64,000 bases of DNA. Source: Eonycteris spelaea. Its lineage: Eukaryota; Chordata; Mammalia; Chiroptera; Pteropodidae. Positions 25,326 to 36,589 of the stretch are shown here, one piece after another. The stretch lies in NCBI GenBank assembly GCA_003508835.1, contig PUFA01000105.1:3658001-3722000 (forward strand), written 5' to 3'. Each line of letters opens with the position of its first letter. Position 1 is the first letter of the stretch. The translations under genes were made by a program, and so were the position numbers. Under the pieces are notes generated by a model, which saw only the letters and a program-made list of their open reading frames with translations, was not told the origin of the DNA and ran no database searches.

Positions 25326-25354
25326 GTTCTTCTCATTTTGGCTCTTACTATTAG
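24882..25354 (+). CDS. NAF1: NAF1 exon 8, coding part: Pro-rich tail, frame disrupted
   Basis: Joined to exon 7 it reads G-DSFAEVHQNWTAHAAASEPP, then KGPRSREFPRGPPRG, matching the human C-terminal segment EVHQNWNAH...REFTRG. The homology then jumps frames: QFYNPERGAPETAGFPPPRH and RYPYPP in codon phase 1 (start position modulo 3), GFDMHNFPLPPP in phase 2, MAWPAPNMTPHPLL and PYSLPPPP in phase 1, a poly-Pro run in phase 0, and the terminal SSSSHFGSYY with TAG at 25352-25354 in phase 2. All jumps fall in C-rich runs and each can be explained by lost bases (1, 2, 1, 1, 1; net 6). Read literally, phase 2 stays open with an Arg-rich stretch and stops at TGA 25232-25234. Either the consensus lacks bases or the tail is truly altered. 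The family's C-terminus is a disordered proline-rich region. Confidence 0.85.
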
Positions 25355-25805
25355 GTGAATGGATGCAGTTCCGGAGAAATGTGGACTTTCTATATTTTAT
25401 ACTATGTGAGAAGGCTTTTTTTTTTTTAATATGGGAAGGATTTTTTTTTTTTTTTTAAAGAAAGTGATTATGGAGTTAGATTTTTACAAGATCGAAAAAT
25501 AGTAACTACTTCCTTGAGTTGCAAGTTGATATATATTTCTAACCTTTGTGAAATTGTCATCCATATGAAAATTTCACTTTAAATACGTGGCGAGAAAATC
25601 CAGTTATGTGATATTTAATTAAAACTTTGAATCCGTGCTTTTGCAATCTATTAAGCAATATGTATAGGTTTAATGGTAGATCTGAAGCCACTTCCATCAT
25701 GTATTAAAATATACTGAACATATTATCTTCTTGGTATATATGAAAATAAGATGTTGAGATCCTATTGAGAGTCTTTAAAATAAACTATTTTTATAAACTC
25801 ATACT
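25355..25805 (+). other. NAF1: NAF1 3' UTR (probable)
   Basis: AT-rich sequence after the retained terminal stop codon, with T-rich runs at 25416-25428 and 25441-25456. The right end assumes use of the AATAAA at 25779-25784, plus roughly 20 bases. A longer UTR to about 26.07 kb is possible if the second signal is used. Confidence 0.55.
25779..25784 (+). terminator. candidate polyadenylation signal AATAAA
   Basis: The first canonical hexamer downstream of the NAF1 stop, about 425 bases after it, followed by a T-rich 'tttggaaattgttttt' element. Position fits a short NAF1 3' UTR. Confidence 0.5.
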
Positions 25806-26048
25806 TTGGAAATTGTTTTTAATTATAAATGCAATTTACCAGGGAGTTTAAATGTTCTCATTTATTTTTTAAACAAGACAAGGGTACAGAGAAAGGAAGG
25901 AGAGGCTAACATGTTGGTAGAAGCTATGACTAATATTTATTCATCATGCATAAGCAAGCTGTTTTATTATTTATGCAGATTCCCATTTGGTCACTATTCA
26001 GCATACTTTACTATTTAACCACTTAAAAGGACCACAAGGATTATTCAC

Positions 26049-26054
26049 AATAAA
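26049..26054 (+). terminator. second candidate polyadenylation signal
   Basis: AATAAA followed by 'atgttatttattt'. It could end a longer NAF1 transcript. It is weaker in context because the downstream region is not strongly GT-rich. Confidence 0.3.
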
Positions 26055-26074
26055 ATGTTATTTATTTACAGTAA

Positions 26075-26180
26075 AATATATGCGACCCCATACTAGGACA
26101 CTAGGAATCTTGTTTCCCAGATTCTCACAGGCCTAGCACAGATTAGGTCCTTAAAACATATTTCATGAATGACTGATTGA
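26075..26180 (+). mobile_element. L2 3' end fragment
   Basis: 'cacaggcctagcacagattagg' plus 'tgaatgactgattgaa' matches the L2 terminal '...cctagcacagtgcc...gaatgaatga' pattern, diverged. Confidence 0.45.
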
Positions 26181-26229
26181 ATTCAGAGTTTGACCAGTTA
26201 AATGACCAGTTAGTATTATTTACATCATG

Positions 26230-26405
26230 AAATGTAAATGTAAGGGAAATTATGGAATTTTAGGAACTGGGGAGGCTTAGAAGTCTAAACTAGTCCTCAT
26301 TTAATAAGTAAGGAGGAACTTAAAGGGTTAAAGAACTTACCTCAGGTCACTCAGGAGTTGAGCCTCATTTTCTTGATTCTCAGATCAGCACTTTCTGCTA
26401 AATTG
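26230..26405 (+). mobile_element. MIR SINE fragment
   Basis: Block order 'gaacttaaagggttaaagaac', 'ttacctcaggtcactcagga', 'gttgagcctcattt' corresponds to the MIR core 'aggttaagtgacttgcccaaggtcacacagc' and its continuation. Confidence 0.5.
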
Positions 26406-26769
26406 GTGCTTCCTAGTCTTTTATTCCTGACATGTTTTTGCGGTTTCTGTTAGGTGTTACCTTCATAGATTATGGCACAGCCTTATTCTGGTTAATAGAC
26501 TATTATCAGAGTTAAATGAGATTATATCTAGAAGCACTAAAAAAAAAACCTACAAGAATGGGAAGAGTAAGATGTTATCCAGTGATGATAAATCAACAAG
26601 TTGATATCACCATGCCATTTAAAACATCTCTGGACCTCAAGTATTGGCATCTGATGGTAGATATTTAATATCTGAAGAAACAGCTGAATGATACTATTTG
26701 ATATCTGGTTTCAATTAAGTTGCTACCTTAAACACCCGAGAGTCAATTTGCCTTCCTCCTTATACTTAA

Positions 26770-26945
26770 TTCAGGGTTTTAAAAACTTTAGGGTGCCTGG
26801 AAATCACCTGTAGTTAACACCTGACTTTTGGATAGCATATTAAAAATGCATATTTTTGGACTTTATCCCAGTTTCAAATCCAGTAGATCTGAGCGGAGAG
26901 CCAGGAAACTTATTTTAACAGTTACCCCACCCCAGGTGATTAATT
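26770..26945 (+). mobile_element. MER5A-type hAT transposon
   Basis: Blocks in order: 'actttagggtgcctggaaatc' with 'acctg', 'ggactttatcccagtttc' and 'aatccagtagatctgag'; it ends in a 'ccccaggtgat' block. These follow the MER5A consensus order. Confidence 0.65.
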
Positions 26946-26949
26946 GCAA

Positions 26950-29900
26950 GATTTACTCTTAGTCTATATAGATTTTGGGGTGACCATACTACAACGTTTT
27001 GTTGGCCATTCGCTCTGGTACCTCAGGGAGTACTGTTTGGAGTAGTTGTGAGGATGTGGCGTTGCTGAGGAAGAAGAAATAAAATCATGTCTATTCAAAT
27101 TGTATCTGTGACATCTCACGTGGTTATCAGTTATATTTTGTCAACTACATCTGTCTAGAGTTTAAGAGGAGGAACTATTATCTCTTGTTTAGAAGAGAAA
27201 TACAATTTTCATCATCCCCACCTTATTTTACAGTAATCTTTAAACTGGCTGGTATAAATACAATGTTCTACTCATACAATTTCTCACCTCAAATAGAGTA
27301 TTCTTTATTTTAGCATTTTCCTATGATGAAGTAGATTGACATTCACATGATTGACTGTGGATCATACCTTGGCACATCTATAGTCGTAAATGTGTAAAAT
27401 CAAAATGATTGCCTAAGCTAATAAGTTTGTTTTATTGCGATCACTGTCTCCTCTTCCTTTTACAAAAAAAAAAGATAGGTCCATGGTAACTGGATGGCTT
27501 GTCCATTTATTAGAAATAGACTTTCAAAGAACTGGGTTGAGACTGTGTAGTGGATATCGGGAATGGAATGTGCAGTTTCAGAACTGAGCAAAGAACATTT
27601 CTTAAAAGCCGTGTGGTTAAGTCATCAAGGTAGATACCAAAATGTACCCGTCTCCTCTGTGTAGCTAAATTATTAGTAGATCCTCATTAATAGTACTAAC
27701 GGCACGGGAGATGGCAGGGGACCTATGAGCAGAGGTCTCCTTTGTTAGGGGCAAAGAGACGTATAGAATCCTGTCACTTCCCAGCCACGTCTGATTTGTT
27801 ACTCCTGCCCTCCACCTCTACTTCTTCTGTGCTACTTTTTTTGTTGTTTACTTAAAGCTGGTAAACTACGTTAAAAGATTTAGCACATTTGATGAATAAG
27901 AAATGAGTAGAATCTGAGTTCTAGTCTACTATAATTTTAAACTAGTAAGTGGTATTTTAAATCTCCAGGTGCTAAAAATTTTAGTGTATTTTTTAGGGAC
28001 ACAGTTTTTTAAGAATGATGATTTGGGGAAAGAGAATCTCAGGAATAAAATGTCATCTATATTCTATTTCAACAATAGTATTGCTATTTGTATTCAATTT
28101 TATAAATTTATGTCAAAATTTTTAAGACAATATGATTAACTGGTTTCAATGCTTTCTGTTAGTTCTTTTGCACAGCTTCCCATCAATGTTTTCTGCTGCA
28201 AAAAAAAAAAAAAAAAAAAAAAGAAGCAATTCTTTTCCCCTTCGGAAGACACAAGTCAGGGAATTTAGCAGAGGAAGATAAATAATTCTTATATGTCTAC
28301 TTCTCACCCTTTCCCAGTTGGTTTGGCTAAGGTACCTGAGGTAGGCTTGAGAAAATTTTTAACTTAGGACACTGTCTCCACATGCTCAGAGTATGTAGAA
28401 TTTTCTGAAATGGTCATGTACTTCTTTAAGGGCTAGGAAAAACAAAATAGTGCATTGTTAAAATACTAGATTCTTTTTAAAAAAAACTTTAAAAATGATT
28501 TAAAAACCTTTAAGATTAACATTTTATAGAATGTATTTGTGTTCACAAAATACAGATTCATAAAACTTTAGTTCTGATATTGCACATTTGATATCAATGA
28601 TAATAAGTTCTGAGGTATAACTCTTTAAAAAATAGGTGCTCTGAATAGAATACAAGCTGGAAAATAAAATGATTTATGAGAATTCATTGTCAGTTAATGC
28701 CACAGCCACACTATGATTTAATACATTATACATCATTTGTGATTTAATACATACAGGGTAAAAAGAATCCCACATATTTGTGTTCCTTTCTGCAGATAAA
28801 TTGCCAATATTCTAAAAGCCTTTCCGTACTTCTCATTCTGTGATCTAGTCTGATCCTAAATTTATGTAGCAATTACGTTTCAGAAAACCAAGGAAACAAT
28901 TACTCTAGTGTGCCTGAAATTAAAGTTGAGGAATATCTTCTTAATACCATCTGTTAGACCAAAGTACTTGTTTTGAGCTACTGGCAGCAATGAAATTACA
29001 TCCCATTTTTGACCCTGTGTGTACTCTGCACCTAAATTACATCGTGGATTAGACATGTACAATTACTTAGAATCTTGGAAACAAGGTAGAAATTTGTGTA
29101 TCAAATGGTAAAATAATGAAAATAGGCTGTAAAAAAACATTAAAAAATGTATGTATATTTTTTATATTATACATATATACTTATGTGTGTGTACACACAC
29201 ACATATTTGAAGGCTAGTACAAAATCCTGATTATTACACAGTACCTTTAATTTCTACTCATAAGGTTGGTGAAATTGCATTTAATATTACATTGGCTTAT
29301 TTTGTAGTTGGTTGCATTACACCATCCCCCAAACAGAACAAACTGACCTTATGTGGTAAAAGCTTTTCATTCATATTGAGGCTGGATAGACTAAACGTTG
29401 TTTCTAACAAGAGATATGACCCAGATAATGACATACGACAAATACAGTGGAATAAAATCTATTCGTGTAGAATTCCTATTAAAATGTGATACATAGCTAA
29501 TGGTGGTCTATGGTGTTTGAATGGTACAGGTGAATTTCTAAAAGGTTCTCAGTATCAGTAGCCACTACGGTGTGTAAAATATATTGCGGGTCTTCTAACC
29601 TTTTGTTGTGTGCCCCCGTACCATACAGGAGTGCTGGGGAAGCATTCACTCTCTCCCCCGGCCCATCACTCTTGCAAATATCTGTTTTACTACTCACTGT
29701 TTTATCTCAGATACGATTTAGGACTGTCAGGTTTAATTGCACAAGCTGTCTTAGTAGCTGGCTGAGTCATGTAAAGGAAAATGATTGATTTTTTTTTTTT
29801 AAACATCAGTTTGGTTTTTGACCAAGTAAAATTGCTGATATATTCGCTGGCAACAACATAAGCTCAAATGAATTGTTTAGCAAGATTATGGGCAGAAGAA

Positions 29901-31365
29901 AATAACTGTAGGCATTAACTTTATTGATACAGTCAAATATTGTTAGTTTGAACCATTTGAAATTTTCTCCAGAGTGGCAATTTCATATGGTTCAATCCAC
30001 TATGGACTATAGAATGTGTTTCCATATTCGTTTTTCTTCACAGAACATCTCCCTGTACCATTACTCTCCAGAATACATTTTGGGAAATACTGTCATAGAT
30101 GATAGCTGGCAATTCATGACAGGGTACATTTCTAAGTGATATTTCTCATCTGGCAAAGAAGACAATCTATTAGAAGGTCACGGGCCTTAAAGCACTATTA
30201 AAATATTTCATATTAGATTAGGAAACTGCTGTTCTTTAGTGTAGACTCTGTGGTTCTTAACCTGGAGTTGATTTTTTAGCTCCAGTGTTATAGAAACCAT
30301 TAAAAACCTGTAAGATGTACACTTTTTTTAGAGAGGGGGTCCATGTTTCTCAAATTTGATAGTGCAGAAATCCTTTAAATTTTTTTTGTTATGGGCATCC
30401 AGGAACATATCCACAAACCACAGTTTGGGAAACAGCGAGTCAAGAAACTGAAACTTCTATGAAAATGTCTTTTCAATGTCTTACACAATTGTTATACCAG
30501 TAAGATTCTATCTCAATTTAAAGAAACGTTGTCCTAAAGAAGGTTGGGTTTCAAGTGGCATATTGGAAAAACTTCTGAATGATTGTAGCCAGGAAAAATT
30601 TAATGGTCTTAGACATCTAGAAAATATCTAGCATGTATGTTTCTGCCCAATGGGAATTTCTTTATAATTTAGACTATAAATAGGAACTCATTCTTACACC
30701 AAAAGGGGCACCATCTTCAGCTTAATAAATTTCACTGTCTGTCTCTGCTTTACAGAGCTCATTCCAGGCATATTATGATGAACGTGAAATTTGATAAGTT
30801 TACAAAGTCAAGGACATTCTACAAGTACTAAAAATTTAGCCCCTGCACAAAAACATCAGAAAAGGGAAGGAAACAAATAGAACACAAAATGATCCAGAAA
30901 AGTCTCTGGAAGGAGAAATGGAGACGAGGCCAGAAAGAGACCCTTCTTTTAGTCGTAACCAGCTTAAGCATCTGTCCATTTCTCAGGGTGGAGGACCTGA
31001 AAAATTGTATAACTCCTATTATAGTTGCATAATTTACTTTTGTTATGGAAAGGCAAAAAGATTGCTCTTATAAAGTGGATTGATCATGCTTGTAATACTT
31101 CTTCTTCATAAGTTTTTAGTTAAAGAATACATCTAGACACTTCTACATATAGCCATCAGAGCCGGATGGACGCCTGAAGACTTTTCCCAGCGTGGGCAAG
31201 TGCATCACCCCTTACAGAAAACTCATTTAAAAAGTTTTCTTTCTGTGAATGCAACATGAAATGTAAGAATAGAGTTTAGTTCTCATAGAGTTCTCCACTT
31301 ACATTGTCATGACACTCGTGATATTTTATTGTAACCGATTGTATTGATCTTCCCTATTAGACTAT
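26950..31365. other. intergenic, no gene recognised
   Basis: AT-rich intergenic DNA. It holds a 23-A run (28200-28222), a short TG/CA stretch (29185-29205) and a weak hAT-like pair of ends around 30250-30445 ('gtggttcttaacctgg' and 'cacagtttgggaaacagcg'). Open frames of 60-72 codons here are random. Nothing else is supported. Confidence 0.7.
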
Positions 31366-31369
31366 AATC

Positions 31370-31435
31370 TTTTGGGGGCTGGCACCATTTGATCACGTTG
31401 GTCCTTACTGCTAGCACACAAAAGATGTTTAAGAG
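31370..31435 (+). mobile_element. L2 3' end fragment
   Basis: 'agactataatcttttggggg' with 'ctggcaccattt' and 'ctgctagcacacaaaagatgt' corresponds to the L2 'agactgtaagctc...gggcaggg...agcacatagtaggtg' order. Confidence 0.45.
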
Positions 31436-31879
31436 ACAGTAATTGAAAACTTGTTTCCAGATGCTTCTTGCTGATTCCTAACCTGTGAGATTCTCATTTG
31501 TATTTCTAGAATATCGTGGTCTTTATGTACTGATTTCAGATGAATACTACAAGCATTGGTGATCATTTTTTTTACTTAATAACTCGACAGTAATTCTCAA
31601 GCTAGCAACTATCTATTTGGGCACAGTTTTGCAGATCAGTTGTGCCTCAAAAATGGGTCAGAGATCAATAGAAAATGAATCTAGTCTTTTTTTTCTTTTT
31701 TTTTTTGGAACTGGTTTTGAGAGTCCCCTAATGTGGAATTCTAGCATGTTAGAACTGCAAAATTAATGACCTTTTTTTCTCAAGATAATAAAAACTTGCT
31801 TTAAAATTCTGGCTTTAGATATTAAAATATGGTTATCTAGTTCTTTATTAAGAATGATAAAGCTACTGCAGCTTTAAAA

Positions 31880-31931
31880 ATGAATGAATGAATTAATTAA
31901 CAAATGAATAAATATGCAAATAAATAAATAA

Positions 31932-31963
<32 letters not shown>

Positions 31964-31975
31964 GTGAGTAAGTAA
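31880..31975. repeat. compound tetranucleotide repeat (TGAA/TAAA/TAGA)
   Basis: Successive short arrays: TGAA, TAAA, then TAGA from about 31931 to 31963, ending in 'taagtgagtaagt'. It directly abuts the 3' end of the 5S-like copy. Confidence 0.9.
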
Positions 31976-32095
31976 AAAGTCTGCAGCATCTGGTCTTCCA
32001 GGTGGTCTCCCATCCAAGCACTAACCAGGCCCAACCCTGCTTAGCTTCTGAGATCAGAGAGGATCAGGCACATTCAGGGTGGCATGGCTGTAGGT
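31976..32095 (-). pseudogene. 5S rRNA pseudogene / 5S-derived element
   Basis: On the minus strand this aligns over its full 120 bases with vertebrate 5S rRNA. Conserved blocks are GCCATGCCACCCTGAA near the 5' end, AAGCTAAGCAGGGT, GGGCCTGGTTAGT and TTGGATGGGAGACC, followed by GCTGCAGACTTTTT including a Pol III-type T-run. By hand alignment about 20 positions differ, and most of those are CpG sites of the parent changed to TG or CA. This indicates a methylated, decaying copy rather than a functional gene. The internal promoter region (boxes A and C) is largely intact. 5S-derived SINEs are known from fruit bats, but no SINE body or poly-A tail is obvious here. Confidence 0.9.
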
Positions 32096-32514
32096 TACTG
32101 CAGTGTTTTTAAGTTGATCTCTGAATCAGTCATCCAATTAGCTGGTATCCATCTTGCTCTATCTGTAAAGATACCTTCCAGAGTTAACCTTATCCATAGC
32201 AAAGAATAATGGATGCTATATGTGTCTATAATAAGGTTTCCAGGGGAGTTAAAAATAATAAGACTTCGTATTCTAGGAGATAATTTTCTTTCTCTTCCAG
32301 GTTTTCTCTACTATGTAAAATAGCTTCAGGATGAGGAAGCCACTTGATACCGTGTACTAGATTTACTTGTAAATATGAAAAAATAGTGAAAGCACGGATC
32401 TGTAAATCTTTTGTAGTGACTGATAGAGAAGTACATATAATTTGCTGTTAGTACTTCTACTGATTAACCACATTAGTGAAATGAGGTTAGAGAGCCATCG
32501 AACTTATATACTCA

Positions 32515-33240
32515 TTTATTCAATAAACATTTATTTCGTGCTTTTTATTGGTCATGCATTTGATGCTGAAGGTACGACCTTTAGAATACAATAGTAGGAA
32601 ATACACAGACAAAGGCACCTGTATGCAAGTACGTGTTTGTACAGAGTATAGTGGGAACGGACTGAGAGAGGTCAGTCTACCTTAGGCAGGCAGGAGGAGA
32701 GGAAGAACACAGGGAATAATTCACAGAGGACATGATCCTGGAGATGGTTCTTTGAAAATAAGGGACAAATAAGCCTGAGAAAAGCCGTGGAAAGTAAAAC
32801 AGCTCAGCATGTCTAGAACCCAGCAGGCAAATAGCTATGACGGACATAGAGGGTGTGGGTAGAAAGAAGGAAACCAATCTCAGGAGCTAGAAAGGGACCG
32901 AAGGCCCGACAACAAAGGCTTGGAGGGGCCCCATAGGGAGACTTCCCCACCGTGGTCCGTAGATTAGTGATATCATCAGTTTCATATTTTGGAACTAGCA
33001 CTATTTGGGAGAAGGAGTCGGAGGGAGAAAATCGAAGGAAGCCGAGTAGGCAATTACTGATGGAAGCAATGCAGAGATGACGATGAGGATTGACTCGTGG
33101 TTGAGACAGGAAGATGATTTTGGACTGTAGAAGTTTCAGGAATGTGAACTGATAGGACCCACAATGTTAGGGGGCAGAGTAGAGAAGGGACGGCACCTGG
33201 AATGACTATCAGGGTTAGTGTTTGAGTACCCAGGCAAGGC
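32515..33240 (-). mobile_element. L2 LINE 3' region, antisense
   Basis: It opens with 'tcatttattcaataaacatttattt', the reverse complement of the L2 end, then follows the L2 order: 'aatacacagacaaaggcacctg', 'gggaataattcacagaggacatgat', 'ggaaagtaaaacagctcagcatg', 'ccgagtaggcaattactgatg' and 'ggactgtagaagtttcagg'. It covers roughly 700 bases with gaps; there is no coding capacity. Confidence 0.6.
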
Positions 33241-33264
33241 GTCAGTCCCTGAAAAAGGGTGTAT

Positions 33265-33465
33265 CGGTTTACTCTTCACAACAATTTTGTGAAGTAGGAA
33301 ATACTATTATAACTTTATAAAGAAAAATGAAAGTGTGTAGCAATTAAGGGCTTTATCCAATTTCTTACAGCTAATAACAGTGAAGTCTTGAATACAGTCA
33401 TCTGATTCTAGAACATGAGCTTGGAGCCACCATCCTAGGCTGCATCACAGGACAAAGATAAACTG
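33265..33465 (+). mobile_element. MIR SINE
   Basis: Order 'cacaacaattttgtgaagta', 'ggaaatactattataac', 'aagggctttatccaatttct' and 'gaacatgagcttggagccacc' corresponds to the MIR 'cacaacaaccctatgaggtaggtactattat ... gcccaaggtcac ... ccgtgctcttaaccact' consensus order. Confidence 0.65.
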
Positions 33466-33599
33466 CCAGATTTTCAAAAGTCGGAATTAGAGGAATAGAA
33501 AAAGTAGTGTTACAACAGAAACTAAGAAAATAGAACGATTACATTTACATTTACAGAGGCATTAGTGCTGAGAAAATCTACTGGAAATCTACAGGAACA

Positions 33600-33680
33600 C
33601 TTTTAACGCCCACACACATGCCCTTGTTATTAGGACACACAACCACAGCCACACAGATACACACACACACATACACGTAA
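33600..33680. repeat. short CA-rich microsatellite
   Basis: Interrupted CA dinucleotides ('cacacacatgccc' and later 'acacacacacacatacacg'). Low complexity only. Confidence 0.8.
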
Positions 33681-33689
33681 AAATGATTC

Positions 33690-34430
33690 AAGGTTAATTT
33701 ACTGATATCATTTCCTATTTATCCACTTAGAATTTTTACACATTTTCTCAAGATTCCATAAGAAGAATACTTGTTATAGTAGTTATATAATTAAGCTACA
33801 CTATTTCCCAGAGTTTCATTCATGTGCACTCCATGGGTTAAAACTTCACAACATTGCCTGGAAATGCAGTATATTTCCCTGGTCCCTTCATGGTCACTCA
33901 CCTAGGTGATAATTTTATACCTCTCCTCTATTTTCAAGCACTCCACTTCCCCAACCTACAATTTCACTGTCTTTCCTCACTCCCAGGTATTAATTTTGCT
34001 TGCCTCTTTGTAAGGAGAAATTGAAAAGAATTCTTATTGGTGGGCATAGAGATGTATCACTCACATCTTCCTTCAAGAAAAAGCCCTTACCCCATCTGCC
34101 GAGAGCTGTCAGCGGACAGCTCCTCAAAATCCACCTTACCAGAGAGAATCTGGGAGCGCACATTCCCAGAGGAAGCCCCAGGACAACGTCTGTTTAGGAG
34201 GGATGTGGGCAGTGGTGGCACCGAGGGACAAATCTAGAGCTCTCTTTGGGGCTGGGTCATTGTAGCTTGAGTTTTTCTTCCACAGAATCCTGTTTCCTCC
34301 TCCCCCTTCTGTAGGTATTCATCATCCTCCATAAATAAGCAGCATTCCAAACTCCATCTCGGTTTTGGCTTCCAGAGAATTCAATCAGGGACACCTCAGA
34401 AAGCATTCAGACTCCTAGCTTCACGTCCAT
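33690..34430. other. intergenic, no gene recognised
   Basis: Two overlapping open frames (65 and 66 codons, 34000-34237) lie here, but no conserved domain, intron signal or start context supports a gene. The 34250-34400 part resembles an unidentified old interspersed repeat. Confidence 0.6.
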
Positions 34431-34439
34431 CCACCCACC

Positions 34440-35240
34440 TGCTTTTTGTTCCGGCCTCCTCTGTCTTCCTTAGACAGCACTTTCTTTAAAGCCTTTCACT
34501 TTAAAGCCATATTTGCTTACTCAAAGACATCGTTCTAGCAACTTCCCCCTCTCTCCTCTTACATCACCAGTCTTTTCTTACTGGAAAAGTTGCTATTATT
34601 TCTCCAATCATATATATAATTATTCTTATATATAATTATTCTTGTGCCCCACTTCACCCTCCACTGCCCTATTTTCTCTGCTCTCTTTTGAAAAACTACT
34701 TTGAAAATGATCTATAATCCCAGTCTCCAGTTCCTCTTCTCATGGGTCTTCTTAGTTTATTCTAATCAGGCTTTTGCCCCCATTGATCAGTGGGAACTTT
34801 TCTTGTCAGTCACCAAGGACCTCTACAATGCACGCTATGACAGTCTGATCTCAGCCTTCACCATTGCTAACGTCTCACGGTTGATCATTTTCTACTTTCA
34901 AACGTTTCCCACTTGGCTTCTAGGATGTCAAACTCACTTTTTTCTTCTACCTCACTGGTCACGTTTTCTCAGACGGGCCGCCGATTGCTCAATTCCAAGA
35001 GATGCCATTTATCCACACAAAGCTACAAATGGGGGAGCTGCACTCTGGATGTAGCTGTGCTTCTCAGTCTCCTTTCCTGGTTTGTTCTCTTCCTCTTCCT
35101 CTTAATGCAGGAGTTCTGTCTTCTAAGTGTCCTCAACTTTTCCAGACGTTGGTCAGATTCAGAAATCCACAGGCTGCCTGACAGCATCCCTTAGATAACT
35201 AATAAATATCTTCACAGGTCTGAACGAGTTTTAAACTTGC
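34440..35240 (+). mobile_element. L2 LINE, reverse-transcriptase part, sense
   Basis: The text 'ctaatcaggcttttgccccca' (34761-34781), 'gtcaccaaggacctctacaa', 'cagtctgatctcagccttca', 'cccacttggcttctaggatgtc' and 'ttctacctcactggtcacg' follows the L2 ORF2 region coding for SGFCPHH..., VTNDL, LSWFSSYLTG and so on. Frames are broken and several conserved residues are lost, so it is dead. This explains the 117-codon open frame at 34701-35054. Confidence 0.75.
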
Positions 35241-36585
35241 ACTTCAAGCTTGCTCCACCGGAAGTTTCTGCTCTTGTAGTTGATGACAACTTCTCCTTCC
35301 TGTTGCTAAGCCTCAGGCACCGGATCCCAAAAAACAAAAGAGAAAAACAATAAGATTGCATACTTTACTTTACGCTCAGAAAATTGGAGGGAATAGTGGT
35401 GGTTCAAGTAGAGAACTAACCAACTTTTCAGTTTTCTAGGGGTATTTTACATGGATTGACAAGTGACCAAAGAAATTTACCCTCTGTCTTCTCTCTCTCT
35501 GCTGATAATCATTCCTTCCTCCCTGGCTTCTTATATTCATCAATTGTTTAACATGAAGTCAGTCTTTCAACTTTATATCTAGAAGGATATATTCAATATT
35601 TGCCACTTTGGGAACAACAACAACAACAACAAAAAAGTAGGTATGTAATAGCCAGAGTCACATCCAGAAATCTACAAAAAAAGGAGACATTTTTTTCAAG
35701 CTACACTGAGCTAGAGATTTCTTAAGGAGCCTTTAAAAAGTAATTTCTGAGGTTTAGATCATATGTGAAAAGAAACACAATTTCTAGTTGTTGTAGAAGG
35801 GAGAAACAAACTCAGGAAGCTCTATCAGTTGTAAGTCTTTAATCTGTTTTCTAAAATAAATAAATCCCTAGAAATGGGGGTTCCTTATTCCTGGGCCACA
35901 GATATAATAAATATTTGTATTATAAAGTGACTAAAGCTCATCCATTGTATGTTGAAAAACATCTATAGTAGAGTTTAACCTGGTAGAAACCAGTATAGAA
36001 AAACCAAAATCAAAACTAAAAGTCATCCTAAAATCTTAGCAGCGCACTGAAACGCATGCATCACTTTTGCTTGACCTTAGAGTTCCAGAGCAGTGAGATG
36101 ATAGATAAATCCATTTACCAAGCAAGTTTTTGATTATTAAAGTTAAGACGTTGGGATTTGCAAATGTTAACCGTGGCTGGTGACGGTAACAACACTTCTG
36201 CCAGCCTAGTCGAGCATTCTTTCATATAGAATAGTTTCCATGGAAACCCTGTCTGCAACCCACAGATTCCATGGACTGTATATTCTGGCAAAATAAATAA
36301 TGAAAAGCTGTTTTCTTTACTATTTAATGATCTCCAGATTTGCATACTGATAGGCAAGATGCCGCCACGCATCTCATTTGTGTTGAAGAAAGACAAAATG
36401 AGAGACTGGGAAAGGAACGACTCCGTCTCGTCATCCCTGTGGAGAAATTATGTTTTCATCTCAGAAGTTCTTTCTGAGATGTCATTGCTATGTCACTGCT
36501 CACTCACACTCACTTGATCCTATTGATGGGCCACTCTCACACTCACTGATGACAATAACTTCTACACACATGCAAGACTGCAGTG
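35240..36585. other. intergenic, no gene recognised
   Basis: Contains a (CAA)n stretch at about 35613-35632 and a 93-codon open frame on the minus strand (36115-36396) with no recognisable domain. No repeat or RNA gene identified. Confidence 0.65.
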
Positions 36586-36589
36586 GTCT

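Larger units (their letters stand above)
1..25805 (+). other. NAF1: NAF1 gene, 3' part (exons 2-8 with introns)
   Basis: Seven exons on one strand encode a continuous match to vertebrate NAF1. Known for the family: NAF1 is a shuttling assembly factor that binds dyskerin during early H/ACA ribonucleoprotein biogenesis and is later replaced by GAR1. It is needed for H/ACA snoRNAs, scaRNAs and telomerase RNA to accumulate. Seen here: order, phases and splice sites agree for all exons. The product runs from a Ser/Asp-rich linker through the Gar1-like core to an acidic/basic stretch and a proline-rich tail. The human gene, as I recall it, has eight exons, so exon 1 with the start codon and the promoter lie upstream of this window. 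The right end is set by a candidate AATAAA and is approximate. The terminal exon has frame problems described separately. Confidence 0.96.

Noticed and set aside
24758..25358. Long open frames (112-184 codons) on both strands over the GC-rich exon
   Set aside because: They are consequences of high GC content over NAF1 exon 8; none matches the NAF1 product in its own frame over its full length.
34701..35054. 117-codon open frame
   Set aside because: Corresponds to a decayed L2 reverse-transcriptase segment.
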